A stretch of DNA of 64,000 bases from Streptomyces sp. CB02980. GTDB taxonomy: Bacteria > Actinomycetota > Actinomycetes > Streptomycetales > Streptomycetaceae. Every line of letters starts with the position of its first letter. Within the stretch, counting starts at the first letter, position 1. The stretch covers positions 620,001 through 684,000 of the forward strand of contig NZ_JACSCH020000003.1 of NCBI RefSeq assembly GCF_014451325.2, written 5' to 3'. Shown in pieces: positions 37,460-46,450 of the stretch. A model generated the notes under the pieces. It was not told the origin of the DNA and did not search any database. It worked only from the letters and a program-made list of their open reading frames with translations. Position numbers and translations under genes: made by a program.

Positions 37460-37614
37460 GGTGGTGACTCCCAAGTACGAAGCGGCGGTTGCGGACCTCC
37501 CTGTGGGTGGGGGAGGACCAGTTCGGCAAGAGAGTAAGTCCTACCTGGGCGTAGATCGGCAGCAGTGCTCAGGATCACCCCCTCCCGGAGTACCTCCGTG
37601 GAAGGATTCGCGAC

Positions 37615-38529
37615 ATGTCGGTCGCTTCCTCGGTCCTCATTCCCTACGCGTCCTATCTGCGGGTGTACGAGCCGCTGGCCGCGTTCCCCGAGCCGGAGCG
37701 GACCCACTGGGCCCGGTACGCCCGCCTGCCGCGCACCCCGGGGGCGCAGGAGGAGCTGCGGCGCTCGCTGGCCGACCTGCTGCCGACGCCGCCGGTCCCG
37801 GTGCCGGTCCACGAGAGCGGGGAGGCCTTCGTCGCCCGGCTGGACGGGGTGGTGGTGATCTGCCCGTGGCGAACCCGGCTGCGGGGGTGGCTGGCGCTCC
37901 AGGAGCTGGCCGGCCAGTTCCCGGAGCCGGTGCTCGACGCGATGCTGCCGCCGGTCGTGCGCGTCCAGGTGGAGAGCGACTACGAGCGCTGGCTGAGCAG
38001 GAACCCGGACGCGCGTCCGTGGATCCGTACGGCGGTCTGGCAGGTGCCGCTGCGCTGGTTCGCGCTCTTCGGGGACGAGGACCGGGAGTACGAGCCGGGG
38101 AAGCGGCCGTCCGGCGCGGGTGCGGCCGGTGCGGGCGTGGACGGCGCCGGTGCGGCCGGTGCGGGCGCGGACGGTGCGGGGAAGGCTCCGGTGCTGCGCT
38201 ACCGGACGACGATGGCGCAGGCGCGCCGCCGCCTCGCGCGGGCGCTGCGGGCCCTGCGGGAGTCGATCGACGACGGTCCGATGACGGAGGGCCTGATCGA
38301 GGTGGGGCGGTGGCTGGAGGAGTTCCATCCGCGGGCGCTCGTGGAGCTGGACTTCGGCGGTCTGGTGCACGCGGTCCCGGAGGAGTGGCTGGCGGCGGAC
38401 CGGTCGGCGGCGCAGCTGGCGGAGGGGATCGCGGCGCTGCGGGCCGGCGACGGTGAGCGGGCGAGCGACGCGTACGGGCGGCTCGCGGAGCGCTGGCGCA
38501 CGGTCAGGGATCTTCGCTTCGCGAATTGA
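37615..38529 (+). CDS. Conserved hypothetical protein (bldC-upstream gene)
   Basis: A 304-residue cytosolic protein beginning MSVASSVLIPYASYLRVYEP. Two conserved-looking globular parts (1-160 and 195-300) flank an Ala/Gly-rich linker built on GAGAAGAG repeats (about 163-188). The second part has ARALRALRESIDDGPMTEGL and DFGGLVHAVPEEWLAADRSA. I know of no functional assignment. It is divergent from vdh and lies upstream of bldC on the same strand, a conserved Streptomyces arrangement. Confidence 0.82.
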   Translation: MSVASSVLIPYASYLRVYEPLAAFPEPERTHWARYARLPRTPGAQEELRRSLADLLPTPPVPVPVHESGEAFVARLDGVVVICPWRTRLRGWLALQELAGQFPEPVLDAMLPPVVRVQVESDYERWLSRNPDARPWIRTAVWQVPLRWFALFGDEDREYEPGKRPSGAGAAGAGVDGAGAAGAGADGAGKAPVLRYRTTMAQARRRLARALRALRESIDDGPMTEGLIEVGRWLEEFHPRALVELDFGGLVHAVPEEWLAADRSAAQLAEGIAALRAGDGERASDAYGRLAERWRTVRDLRFAN

Positions 38530-38853
38530 CATCAGTCGGGCATCTTCGTCAGGTCGGTATCGACAAGACATGTCCGACGGGTGTAAATGATCTTCAGGGG
38601 TGTCCGGATACCGCCTGCCCGGTTTTGAATGCCGGGGGGTGTCGGGTCTTTCGGCACCCGCTGGGCGGGGACGTTGGTCCCGATCCGGGCCTTTGGCTCA
38701 AGCGTGACGGACAGCACGTAACGCACCCTTGCGCCCATCACCCACCCTCGTGCCAAAATAGGACAAGGAGTCCGGGGAGGGTTCCTTCCGTCCATCTATG
38801 GGCGGAACGCTCAGCATTGCACTCTATGGGGGGTCTGAGGACTCCTGATCGCT

Positions 38854-38872
38854 CTGTGACTGATCGTCACAG
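38854..38872. promoter_or_regulatory. Palindrome CTGTGAC-N5-GTCACAG upstream of bldC
   Basis: Perfect seven-base arms around TGATC, 240 bases before bldC. It resembles sites for dimeric regulators of the CRP/FNR type (GTGAC and GTCAC half-sites), although the spacing is one base off the Streptomyces Crp consensus as I recall it. Confidence 0.5.
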
Positions 38873-39074
38873 TGGCGTGACTGTCCGTTATGGCATGGTC
38901 CATCGACTTCCGCCGCTGATGAACACCTGCGAGGGCAATTCCATCGGTTTGGCCGACGTGGCTGGACGGATGGTGTAGTTGTAGTGCCGAGGACAAGCCG
39001 TTCGTCCTATAACCGACTCGGCCCGCTTCTGCCATTTCGGGCAACGCGGGTCAAGGTGCAGAATTTAGAGGAAA

Positions 39075-39094
39075 GAACCGAGATGGTTCGGTTC
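39075..39094 (+). promoter_or_regulatory. Small hairpin in the bldC leader
   Basis: GAACCGA pairs with TCGGTTC around GATGGT, ending three bases before the bldC Shine-Dalgarno (GAGGAGG). Such a stem could affect ribosome access or be a protein-binding dyad. Confidence 0.5.
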
Positions 39095-39111
39095 TCCCGA
39101 GGAGGCCGCTC

Positions 39112-39318
39112 ATGACCGCTCGCACCCCTGATGCCGAGCCGCTGCTGACCCCTGCCGAGGTTGCCACGATGTTCCGTGTGGACCCGAAGACGGTGACCCG
39201 TTGGGCGAAGGCCGGGAAGCTCACGTCCATCCGCACCCTGGGTGGGCATCGCCGGTACCGCGAAGCTGAGGTTCGCGCTCTGCTGGCGGGTATTCCGCAG
39301 CAGCGCAGCGAGGCCTGA
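39112..39318 (+). CDS. bldC: Developmental regulator BldC
   Basis: A 68-residue MerR-like winged-helix protein that controls the onset of Streptomyces development, binding head-to-tail on direct repeats to delay entry into differentiation. The whole protein is the DNA-binding domain: LLTPAEVATMFRVDPKTVTR with the helix-turn-helix, then WAKAGKLTSIRTLGGHRRYR and EAEVRALLAGIPQQ. Length and sequence match the known BldC almost residue for residue from memory. A GAGGAGG lies eight bases before the ATG. Confidence 0.97.
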   Translation: MTARTPDAEPLLTPAEVATMFRVDPKTVTRWAKAGKLTSIRTLGGHRRYREAEVRALLAGIPQQRSEA

Positions 39319-39658
39319 GGTCGCGCAAACACCCCGTAGTACCTGCAGTACCCCGTAACACCGGGCCTGTCCGGATCCCCCAATCCGGTCGCCCACACCT
39401 AGCTCTGCCGACGGATTCCTGCCCCAACAGGCCTTCGTCAACGATCGCGCTGGACTCCGCCGGGTCTGGCGCGATCTTCTTTTGTGTCCGGCGCCACTCT
39501 TCGGAGGGCGGTGCAATTGCACATATTAAATCGGGCCGGTGTAGGGAGGGTGTAAGTGAAGCGGTTTCTGAAACTGCTTCAGTGACTCCCGTCACACTGG
39601 CGAACTCTTGCCAAAGAACAGCCTCCCACTTCGCGGAACGGCCTCAACCCGCCGTTGG
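39319..39658. other. Gene-free region after bldC
   Basis: 340 bases between convergent bldC and the DUF6274 gene. It holds CCCCGTAGTACCTGCAGTACCCCG near 39331 and the 23-base palindrome at 39558-39580. No clear rho-independent terminator for bldC is visible. Confidence 0.5.
39558..39580. promoter_or_regulatory. Near-perfect 23-bp palindrome
   Basis: GAAGCGGTTTC, a central T, then GAAACTGCTTC: eleven-base arms with one mismatch. It has an operator-like rather than terminator-like composition and is not next to an obvious start codon. Confidence 0.55.
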
Positions 39659-39922
39659 TCATGGGTCGGTGGGACTTTCGTCCCCACTGCCGTCCGCCGG
39701 CCGCTCGGGCCCGGCCCCCGTACCTTCCGGCCCTTCGGGTCCTCCCCCGGGCCCCTCCGGTCCTTCCCCGGGCCCCTCGGGGTCCGGAAGGTCCATGGAG
39801 AGCCGCAGGAGGCGATGGCACACCACGCAGTGGCGGGTGAGATGTCCGTACCGGGACGCGGCCGCCAGATGGGCGCGCAGCAGTGCTCTCGTCTCGTGCC
39901 GTGCTGCGGACGCCGCTGCCAT
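39659..39922 (-). CDS. DUF6274-family small protein
   Basis: An 87-residue protein. The N-terminal half is MAAASAARHETRALLRAHLA, then RYGHLTRHCVVCHRLLRLSM, with a C-x2-C-H pair flanked by histidines that suggests a small zinc site. The remainder is a Pro/Gly/Glu repeat tail (PEGPGEGPEGPGG). It matches the Streptomyces DUF6274 family as I recall it; the function is unknown. A GGAGG lies before the ATG at 39920-39922. A longer frame upstream lacks a ribosome binding site. Confidence 0.8.
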   Translation of the reverse strand: MAAASAARHETRALLRAHLAAASRYGHLTRHCVVCHRLLRLSMDLPDPEGPGEGPEGPGGGPEGPEGTGAGPERPADGSGDESPTDP

Positions 39923-40012
39923 GCGCGACCACCTCCGGTGTGGGCCCCCGAATCCCTGATGTACGGGGTACCGGCGGGCCTGTGGCCCCGTCAAGACACG
40001 GGAACACAAAGA

Positions 40013-40042
40013 AAGGCCCGCATCTCATGATGCGGGCCTTTC
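40013..40042. terminator. Terminator near tRNA-Asp copy 1
   Basis: AAAGGCCCGCATC pairs exactly with GATGCGGGCCTTT around TCAT, at the 3' side of the minus-strand tRNA-Asp. Confidence 0.9.
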
Positions 40043-40050
40043 CTGAAAGC

Positions 40051-40124
40051 GAACCTGACGGGACTTGAACCCGCGACCTCCACCTTGACAGGGTGGCGAG
40101 CTAACCAACTGCTCCACAGGTCCT
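40051..40124 (-). tRNA. tRNA-Asp(GTC), copy 1
   Basis: The minus strand starts GGACCTGTGGAGCAGTTGG, has loop CTGTCAA (GTC), T-loop GTTCAAGTC; CCA is not encoded. The body equals the copy at 46547-46620, but the acceptor stem differs (GGACCTG/CAGGTTC here). Confidence 0.95.
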
Positions 40125-40206
40125 TGCTCGCAGCCCCTCGTAAGTGGCTGCGAGGAACACTGTACAGCAGGTCAGCGGTCCGGTCGAACTCACCGACGGG
40201 CGCCCG

Positions 40207-43200
40207 CTACGGGGCCGCCGCGTCGATCGCCTTCACGATCCGCTTGTCCGAGATCGGGTACGCCGTGCCCAGCGCGTGCGCGAAGTAGCTCACCCGCAGT
40301 TCCTCGATCATCCAGCGGATGTCGGTGACCTCGGACGGCACCGGGCGGCCCTTGGGGAGCTGTTCGAGCAGCCAGGCGTACTCGTCCTGCATCTCCTGGA
40401 CCTTCTCCATCCGGGTGGTGTCCCGCTGGACCCCGGTCGGCATCTGCTGGAGCCGCCGGTCCACCGCCACCAGATAGCGCATCAGGTCCGGGAGCCGCTT
40501 CAGGCCCGTACGGGTGACGAAGCCCGTCGGCATCAGCCAGGCCAGCTGGTCGCGCACGTCGGTCAGGTTGTTGATCAGCGCCAGGCTGTTCGTCGACTTC
40601 AGCCGGCGCTCGCACGCCTGCCAGGCCGCCAGGATCTGCTGGACCTGGCCCACCGTCCGTACGGTCGTGTCCACCAGGTCCGCGCGGACCTTGTCGTACA
40701 GCTTCCGGAACGACTCCTCGTCCCACGCCGGGCCGCCGTGGTCCGCGATCAGCTTGTCGGCGGCCGCGGTGGCACAGTCGTCGAAGAGGGCCTGGATCGA
40801 GCCGTGCGGGTTCGAGGACAGGGCCAGCTTCTGCTGGTTGGTCAGTTTGTCCGAGGCGAACTTCGCCGGGTTCACCGGGATGTTCAGCATGATCAGCTTC
40901 CGGGTGCCCCGCCACATCGCCCGCTCCTGCTCGGCCTCCGTGTCGAAGAGCCGTACGGCGACGGTCGCGCCCTCGTCCACGAGCGCCGGGTACGCCTTGA
41001 CCGGATGGCCGCCCCGCTTGGTCTCGAAGACCTTCGTGAGCGTGCCGATCGTCCAGTCCGTGAGCCCCGCGCGCTCCAGGGAGGGCCCGGAGCCGTCCGG
41101 GCCGCCCGTGGCCGCCGCGGCGGCCTGGGAGAGCGCCTTACGGGCCTTGGGGCGCAGCTGGAGCCGCAGCGTCTCCAGGTCCTTGTCCTCGGCGAGCTTC
41201 CTGCGCCGCTCGTCGACGATCCGGAACGTCACCTTGAGGTGCTCGGGCACCTTCGCCCAGTCGAAGTCCTCGGCGGTGACCGGCACGCCGACCATCCGCT
41301 GGAGCTCGCGGGCGAGGGCCCCCGCCAGCGGCTCCTGCACGGGCACGACCGCGTCGAGGAAGCGGGACGCGAAGTTCGGCGCGGGCACGTAGTGGCGGCG
41401 GATCGGCTTCGGCAGGGAGCGGATCAGCTCGGTGACGACCTCGGCGCGCAGACCGGGGATCTGCCACTCGAAGCCGTCGTCCGTCACCTGGTTCAGGACC
41501 TGGAGCGGGACGTGGACGGTCACACCGTCGGCGTCCGCGCCGGGCTCGAACTGGTACGTCACCCGGAACTTCAGCGGACCCTGCCGCCAGGAGTCCGGGT
41601 AGTCGTCCTTGGTGACCCCGGCGGCCTTCTCGTTGATGAGCATCTCGCGCTCGAAGTCCAGGAACTCCGACGCAGCGCCTCCTTCGTGGAGCTTGTGCTT
41701 CCACCAGGAGTCGAAGTGGGCCCCGGACACGACGTGTTCGGGGACGCGCTTGTCGTAGAAGTCGAAGAGCGTCTCGTCGTCGACCAGGATGTCCCGGCGC
41801 CGCGCGCGGTGCTCCAGCTCCTCGACCTCGGTGAGGAGCTTGCGGTTGTCCGCGAAGAACTTGTGGTGGGTGCGCCAGTCGCCCTCGACGAGCGCGTTCC
41901 TGATGAACAGGTCGCGGGAGATCTCGGGGTCGATCCGGCCGTAGTTGACCTTGCGGTCGGCGATGATCGGGACGCCGTACAGCGTCACCTTCTCGAAGGC
42001 CATCACGGCCGCCTGGTCCTTCTCCCAGTGCGGCTCGCTGTACGTCTTCTTCACCAGGTGCTGGGCGAGCGGCTCGATCCACTCGGGCTCCACGCGCGCG
42101 TTGACCCGGGCCCAGAGGCGCGAGGTCTCCACCAGCTCGGCGGACATGACGAAGCGCGGGGGCTTCTTGAAGAGCGCGGAACCGGGGAAGATCGCGAACT
42201 TGGCGCTGCGGGCACCCAGGTAGTCGTTCTTCGCGCCGTCCTTGACGTCCTTCATGCCGATGTGGCTGAGGAGGCCCGCGAGGAGCGAGATGTGGACGGA
42301 CTGCTCCGGCGCGTCCTCCTCGTTCACATGGATGCCCAGCTGCTTCGCGACCGTCCGCAGCTGCGCGTAGATGTCCTGCCACTCGCGGATGCGCAGGAAG
42401 TTCAGGTACTCCTGCTTGCACATCCGGCGGAAGGAGCTGGAGCCGCGCTCCTTCTGCTGCTCACGGACGTACCGCCACAGGTTCAGGAAGGCGAGGAAGT
42501 CGCTCGTCTCGTCCTTGAACCGGGCGTGCTGCTGGTCGGCCTGCGCCTGCTTCTCCGCCGGCCGCTCGCGCGGGTCCTGGATGGAGAGGGCGGCCGCGAT
42601 CACCATGACCTCGCGGACACAGCCGTTCTTGTCGGCCTCCAGGACCATCCTGGCGAGCCGCGGGTCGACGGGCAGCTGGGAGAGCTTCCGGCCCTGCTGC
42701 GTCAGCCGCTTCTTCGGATCCTTCTCGTCCGGGTCGATCGCGCCGAGCTCCTGGAGGAGCTGCACGCCGTCCCGGATGTTCCGGTGGTCCGGCGGGTCGA
42801 TGAAGGGGAACTTCTCGATCTCGCCGAGGCCGGCGGCGGTCATCTGGAGGATGACGGAGGCGAGGTTCGTACGGAGGATCTCGGCGTCCGTGAACTCCGG
42901 CCGCGAGAGGAAGTCGTCCTCCGAGTACAGCCGGATGCAGATGCCGTCGGACGTACGGCCGCAGCGGCCCTTGCGCTGGTTGGCGCTGGCCTGGCTGACC
43001 GGCTCGATCGGCAGCCGCTGCACCTTGGTCCGGTGCGAGTAGCGGGAGATGCGGGCGGTGCCCGGATCGACGACGTACTTGATGCCGGGGACGGTCAGGG
43101 ACGTCTCGGCGACGTTCGTCGCGAGGACGATCCGGCGGCCGGAGTGCGCCTGGAAGACCCGGTGCTGCTCGGCGTGCGAGAGGCGGGCGTAGAGGGGGAG

Positions 43201-44154
43201 GACCTCGGTGCTGCGCAGGTTCCGCTTGAGGAGCGCGTCCGCGGTGTCACGGATCTCGCGCTCACCCGAGAGGAAGACCAGGACGTCGCCGGGACCCTCG
43301 GACTGGAGCTCGTCGACGGCCTCACAGATCGCGGTGATCGGGTCCCGGTCGGACTCCTCGGAGTCCTCCTCCAGGAGGGGCCGGTAGCGGACCTCCACCG
43401 GGTACGTACGGCCGGAGACCTCGACGATCGGGGCCTCGCCGAAGTGGCGGGAGAAGCGCTCCGGATCGATGGTCGCCGAGGTGATCACGACCTTGAGGTC
43501 GGGGCGCTTCGGGAGCAGCTGGGCCAGATAGCCGAGCAGGAAGTCGATGTTGAGGGACCGCTCGTGGGCCTCGTCGATGATGATCGTGTCGTAGGCGCGC
43601 AGCTCGCGGTCCGTCTGGATCTCGGCGAGCAGGATGCCGTCCGTCATCAGCTTCACGAACGTCGCGTCGGGGTTCACCTGGTCGGTGAAGCGGACCTTCC
43701 AGCCGACGGCCTCGCCGAGCGGGGTCCTCAGCTCCTCGGCGACCCGCTCGGCGACCGTGCGGGCGGCGATCCGACGGGGCTGGGTGTGCCCGATCATGCC
43801 CCGGACGCCCCGGCCGAGCTCCAGGCAGATCTTCGGGATCTGGGTGGTCTTTCCCGAACCCGTCTCACCGGCGACGATCACGACCTGGTGGTCGCGTATC
43901 GCCTCCAGGATCTCGTCCTTCTTCTGCGAGACGGGCAGCTGCTCGGGATACGTGACCGCGGGCACGCGGGAGGCGCGCCCGTCGACGCGTTCCTTGGCCT
44001 TGGCCGCCTCGGCGGCGATCTCGTCCAGGACGGCCTCACGGGCCTCGGGCTTGCGGATGCGGCGGGCGCCTTCGAGACGACGGCCGAGCCGGTGCGAGTC
44101 CCGCAGCGAGACCTCGGCCAGGACGGACTGGAGGGCGGCGAAGGAAGTAGACAT
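40207..44154 (-). CDS. hrpA: ATP-dependent RNA helicase HrpA
   Basis: A 1315-residue DEAH-box helicase. Motif I is VIVAGETGSGKTTQIPKICL, Ia TQPRRIAARTVAERV, II IIIDEAHERSLNIDFLLGYL, III ITSATIDPERFSRHFG, V VLATNVAETSLTVPG, and VI QRKGRCGRTSDGICIRLY. The helicase-associated and OB regions follow (LPVDPRLARMVLEADKNG) and a long C-terminal DUF3418 domain (about 700-1300), normal for bacterial HrpA. Roles in mRNA processing and stalled-ribosome rescue are known in E. coli. The ATG is at 44152-44154, with no strong ribosome binding site. Confidence 0.96.
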   Translation of the reverse strand: MSTSFAALQSVLAEVSLRDSHRLGRRLEGARRIRKPEAREAVLDEIAAEAAKAKERVDGRASRVPAVTYPEQLPVSQKKDEILEAIRDHQVVIVAGETGSGKTTQIPKICLELGRGVRGMIGHTQPRRIAARTVAERVAEELRTPLGEAVGWKVRFTDQVNPDATFVKLMTDGILLAEIQTDRELRAYDTIIIDEAHERSLNIDFLLGYLAQLLPKRPDLKVVITSATIDPERFSRHFGEAPIVEVSGRTYPVEVRYRPLLEEDSEESDRDPITAICEAVDELQSEGPGDVLVFLSGEREIRDTADALLKRNLRSTEVLPLYARLSHAEQHRVFQAHSGRRIVLATNVAETSLTVPGIKYVVDPGTARISRYSHRTKVQRLPIEPVSQASANQRKGRCGRTSDGICIRLYSEDDFLSRPEFTDAEILRTNLASVILQMTAAGLGEIEKFPFIDPPDHRNIRDGVQLLQELGAIDPDEKDPKKRLTQQGRKLSQLPVDPRLARMVLEADKNGCVREVMVIAAALSIQDPRERPAEKQAQADQQHARFKDETSDFLAFLNLWRYVREQQKERGSSSFRRMCKQEYLNFLRIREWQDIYAQLRTVAKQLGIHVNEEDAPEQSVHISLLAGLLSHIGMKDVKDGAKNDYLGARSAKFAIFPGSALFKKPPRFVMSAELVETSRLWARVNARVEPEWIEPLAQHLVKKTYSEPHWEKDQAAVMAFEKVTLYGVPIIADRKVNYGRIDPEISRDLFIRNALVEGDWRTHHKFFADNRKLLTEVEELEHRARRRDILVDDETLFDFYDKRVPEHVVSGAHFDSWWKHKLHEGGAASEFLDFEREMLINEKAAGVTKDDYPDSWRQGPLKFRVTYQFEPGADADGVTVHVPLQVLNQVTDDGFEWQIPGLRAEVVTELIRSLPKPIRRHYVPAPNFASRFLDAVVPVQEPLAGALARELQRMVGVPVTAEDFDWAKVPEHLKVTFRIVDERRRKLAEDKDLETLRLQLRPKARKALSQAAAAATGGPDGSGPSLERAGLTDWTIGTLTKVFETKRGGHPVKAYPALVDEGATVAVRLFDTEAEQERAMWRGTRKLIMLNIPVNPAKFASDKLTNQQKLALSSNPHGSIQALFDDCATAAADKLIADHGGPAWDEESFRKLYDKVRADLVDTTVRTVGQVQQILAAWQACERRLKSTNSLALINNLTDVRDQLAWLMPTGFVTRTGLKRLPDLMRYLVAVDRRLQQMPTGVQRDTTRMEKVQEMQDEYAWLLEQLPKGRPVPSEVTDIRWMIEELRVSYFAHALGTAYPISDKRIVKAIDAAAP

Positions 44155-44317
44155 ACGGGATCCAGGATCGCACCTGCGGCCGAGAAGCGGCGAACCGATT
44201 TACGAGCGGCGTACCGGGGAACCCACGAGCGGCTACCCGGCGGTGGGTGGCGTCCGGGTGCGGGGTGGTGGGGTGCGTACTATTTCGGGCACGTCGACCG
44301 GACCGGAGAGGTTTCGT

Positions 44318-44668
44318 ATGTTCCGCACCACCCGCGTGCCGGCGGCGTTCGCCGCGCTCGTGGCGCTGGTCCTCGGACTCCTGGTGTGCGGTGCGACGAC
44401 GGCCACGCCCGCGGGGACGGCCCCGGTCGTCCTGGGCGCCGCCGTACCCGGCTGCGACCCGGGCCACCCCGTCGACGAGGGGGCCGCCGGTCCCGTCGTA
44501 CCACCGCGGGCGCACGCCTTCGCGGAGCTGCTGCCGGCCCTGGCCGCCGACCGGACCCCGTGCGGCGCCCGGGAACAGGATGCGGCCGGCCGGGGCGTGT
44601 CGGCGGGACGGGAGCCACCCGCGCGCGTACCCCTGTCTCCCGTGGAGCTTTCGGTCCTGAGGGTCTAG
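44318..44668 (+). CDS. Small secreted or membrane-anchored hypothetical protein
   Basis: A 116-residue protein with signal sequence MFRTTRVPAAFAALVALVLG. The mature part has two cysteines (VPGCDPGHPVDEG and RTPCGAREQ) and is Pro/Ala-rich. CGGAGAGG lies before the ATG. It is 56 bases upstream of the DsbA-like gene and may share its transcript. I do not recognise it; a dedicated substrate of the neighbouring redox pair is one possibility. Confidence 0.65.
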   Translation: MFRTTRVPAAFAALVALVLGLLVCGATTATPAGTAPVVLGAAVPGCDPGHPVDEGAAGPVVPPRAHAFAELLPALAADRTPCGAREQDAAGRGVSAGREPPARVPLSPVELSVLRV

Positions 44669-44724
44669 ACGGACGGCCGTCCTCCGCCGTCCTCTTCCTC
44701 TTCTCTCCGCAGGAGCGCTTCCGC

Positions 44725-45516
44725 ATGTCCAGGTCCAAGCCGATCGTCCTCGTCTCCGGGGTGGCCGTCGCCGCCGTCCTGCTCGGCGTCGTCTCGTACA
44801 CCGCCACCCGGCCCGCGTCCCCCGGCGCCGCCGGCTCCTCCTCCGTCGCCGAGGTCTCCGCCGACCCCTCGGCCGGTGTCTACGCCGAGCTGGAGGCGTA
44901 CGCCCGCCGTGACGCCTCCGACAAGCTCGCCCTCGGCCGCGCCGACGCGCCCGTCGTGCTCATCGAGTACGCCGACTTCAAGTGCGGCTACTGCGGGAAG
45001 TTCGCCCGGGACACCGAGCCGGTCCTGGTCGAGAAGTACGTCGACAACGGCACCCTGCGCATCGAATGGCGGAACTTCCCGATCTTCGGCGAGGAGTCGG
45101 AGGCGGTCGCCCGCGCGTCCTGGGCCGCCGGGCAGCAGGGCCGGTTCTGGGAGTTCCACAAGGCCGCCTACGCGGAGGGCGCCAAGGAGAAGGGCTTCGG
45201 CAAGGACCGGCTCGCGGCCCTGGCGAAGGAGGCGGGCGTCCCCGACGCGGCCCGGTTCGCCAAGGACAGCGAGGGGGCGGCGGCCCGCGCGGCCGTGAGC
45301 GCGGACCAGGAGCAGGGCTACTCCCTCGGCGCCACCTCCACCCCGTCCTTCCTGATCAACGGCCGGCCGATCGCCGGCGCGCAGCCGCTGGAGACGTTCA
45401 CGGAGACGATCGAGGCGGCGGCCAGGGCGGCCAAGGCCGCCGGGGCGGCCAAGGCGCCGAAGACGGCCGAGCCGACCGACGGCGCCACGAAGCCGGGCTC
45501 GGACTCCGCGCGGTGA
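44725..45516 (+). CDS. DsbA-like thioredoxin-fold protein
   Basis: A 263-residue extracytoplasmic oxidoreductase. An N-terminal membrane anchor (VLVSGVAVAAVLLGVVSY) is followed by a DsbA-type domain with the redox motif CGYC (Cys 87 and 90) in IEYADFKCGYCGKFA, and the cis-Pro loop LGATSTPSFLINGRPIAG. The C-terminal tail is Ala/Lys-rich. It likely makes or isomerises disulfides in exported proteins. AGGAG precedes the ATG. The stop overlaps the CcdA-like start by four bases (GTGA). Confidence 0.92.
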   Translation: MSRSKPIVLVSGVAVAAVLLGVVSYTATRPASPGAAGSSSVAEVSADPSAGVYAELEAYARRDASDKLALGRADAPVVLIEYADFKCGYCGKFARDTEPVLVEKYVDNGTLRIEWRNFPIFGEESEAVARASWAAGQQGRFWEFHKAAYAEGAKEKGFGKDRLAALAKEAGVPDAARFAKDSEGAAARAAVSADQEQGYSLGATSTPSFLINGRPIAGAQPLETFTETIEAAARAAKAAGAAKAPKTAEPTDGATKPGSDSAR

Positions 45517-46355
45517 CCTCCGGCATCGGCTATTTCGCCGCCTTCCTCGGCGGACTGCTCGCCCTGCTCAGCCCGTGCAGCGCCCTGCTCCTGCCGGCCT
45601 TCTTCGCGTATTCGATCGACACGCGCGCGAAGCTGGTGGCCAGGACCGGCATCCTCTACGCGGGTCTGGCGACCACCCTCGTCCCGCTCGGCGCGGCCGG
45701 CTCCTTCGCGGGCCGCCTCTTCTACGGCCACCGGGACCTGCTCGTCACCGTCGGCGGCTGGCTGATCATCGGCCTCGGCGTCCTGCAGATCCTCGGCCTG
45801 GGCTTCGCCTCCCGGCGGATCGCCGAGGCGAGCGGCCGGATCCGGCCCACGTCGGCGCTCTCCGTCTACGCCCTCGGCCTGGTCTACGGCCTCGCGGGCT
45901 TCTGCGCGGGCCCGATCCTCGGCAGCGTCCTGACGGTCGCGGCGCTGAGCGGCAGCCCGGCGTACGGGGGACTGCTCCTCGCCGTGTACGCGCTCGGCAT
46001 GGCCGTTCCGCTGTTCGTGCTCGCGCTGCTCTGGGAGCGGTACGACCTGGGCCGGCGGTCCTGGCTGCGCGGCCGGCCGCTCCGGGTGGGCCCCCTCACG
46101 CTCCACTCGACGTCGCTGCTCTCGGGCCTGTTCTTCGTGGCCCTCGGGAGTCTCTTCCTGGTCTTCGACGGGACGACCGCGCTGCCGGGCCTGCTGTCGG
46201 TGGACGACTCGTTCGCGGTGGAGCAGCGGGTGGCCTCGCTCGGCCGGGCGGTCCCGGACTGGGCGCTGCTCGTCGCGGTGGTGGCCGTGGTGGCGCTGGT
46301 GCTCGCGCTGCGGGCGAGGCGGGGGAGCCGTTCGGGGGAACGCGAGGAGGTCTGA
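45513..46355 (+). CDS. CcdA/DsbD-like cytochrome c biogenesis membrane protein
   Basis: A 280-residue membrane protein with about six to seven membrane segments. It has the two CcdA redox cysteines, in LALLSPCSALLLPAFFAYS and in YGLAGFCAGPILG. CcdA/DsbD proteins move electrons from cytosolic thioredoxin across the membrane to extracytoplasmic thioredoxin-fold partners. The translational overlap with the DsbA-like protein makes that protein the obvious partner. The C-terminus has an extra hydrophobic segment (WALLVAVVAVVALVLAL). Confidence 0.92.
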   Translation: MTSGIGYFAAFLGGLLALLSPCSALLLPAFFAYSIDTRAKLVARTGILYAGLATTLVPLGAAGSFAGRLFYGHRDLLVTVGGWLIIGLGVLQILGLGFASRRIAEASGRIRPTSALSVYALGLVYGLAGFCAGPILGSVLTVAALSGSPAYGGLLLAVYALGMAVPLFVLALLWERYDLGRRSWLRGRPLRVGPLTLHSTSLLSGLFFVALGSLFLVFDGTTALPGLLSVDDSFAVEQRVASLGRAVPDWALLVAVVAVVALVLALRARRGSRSGEREEV

Positions 46356-46414
46356 CGGTACGGGGAGGGGGCGGCGGTCTCCTCCCCGTACGCATCTCCG
46401 CGTGCACACACGAA

Positions 46415-46446
46415 GAAGGCCCCGTTCTTTCGAACGGGGCCTTCTG
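46415..46446. terminator. Terminator between the CcdA-like gene and the tRNA cluster
   Basis: AGAAGGCCCCGTTC pairs exactly with GAACGGGGCCTTCT around TTTC, between converging transcripts. Confidence 0.92.
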
Positions 46447-46450
46447 TTTG

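Larger units (their letters stand above)
38530..39111. other. Long gene-free region upstream of bldC
   Basis: 582 bases with no supported coding sequence and slightly raised A/T content. It must hold the bldC promoter and possibly a long 5' leader. Notable elements are the palindrome at 38854-38872 and the hairpin at 39075-39094. A TTGACA lies at 38527-38532 but lacks a good -10. Confidence 0.6.

Noticed and set aside
38526..38978. Possible 150-residue protein upstream of bldC
   Set aside because: No ribosome binding site, no codon bias typical for the strain and overlap with palindromes; treated as non-coding leader.
40144..45516. A very long open frame (1790 codons) on the plus strand across hrpA
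   Set aside because: It is the antisense shadow of the GC-rich hrpA gene; only its last 264 codons, the DsbA-like protein, are real.
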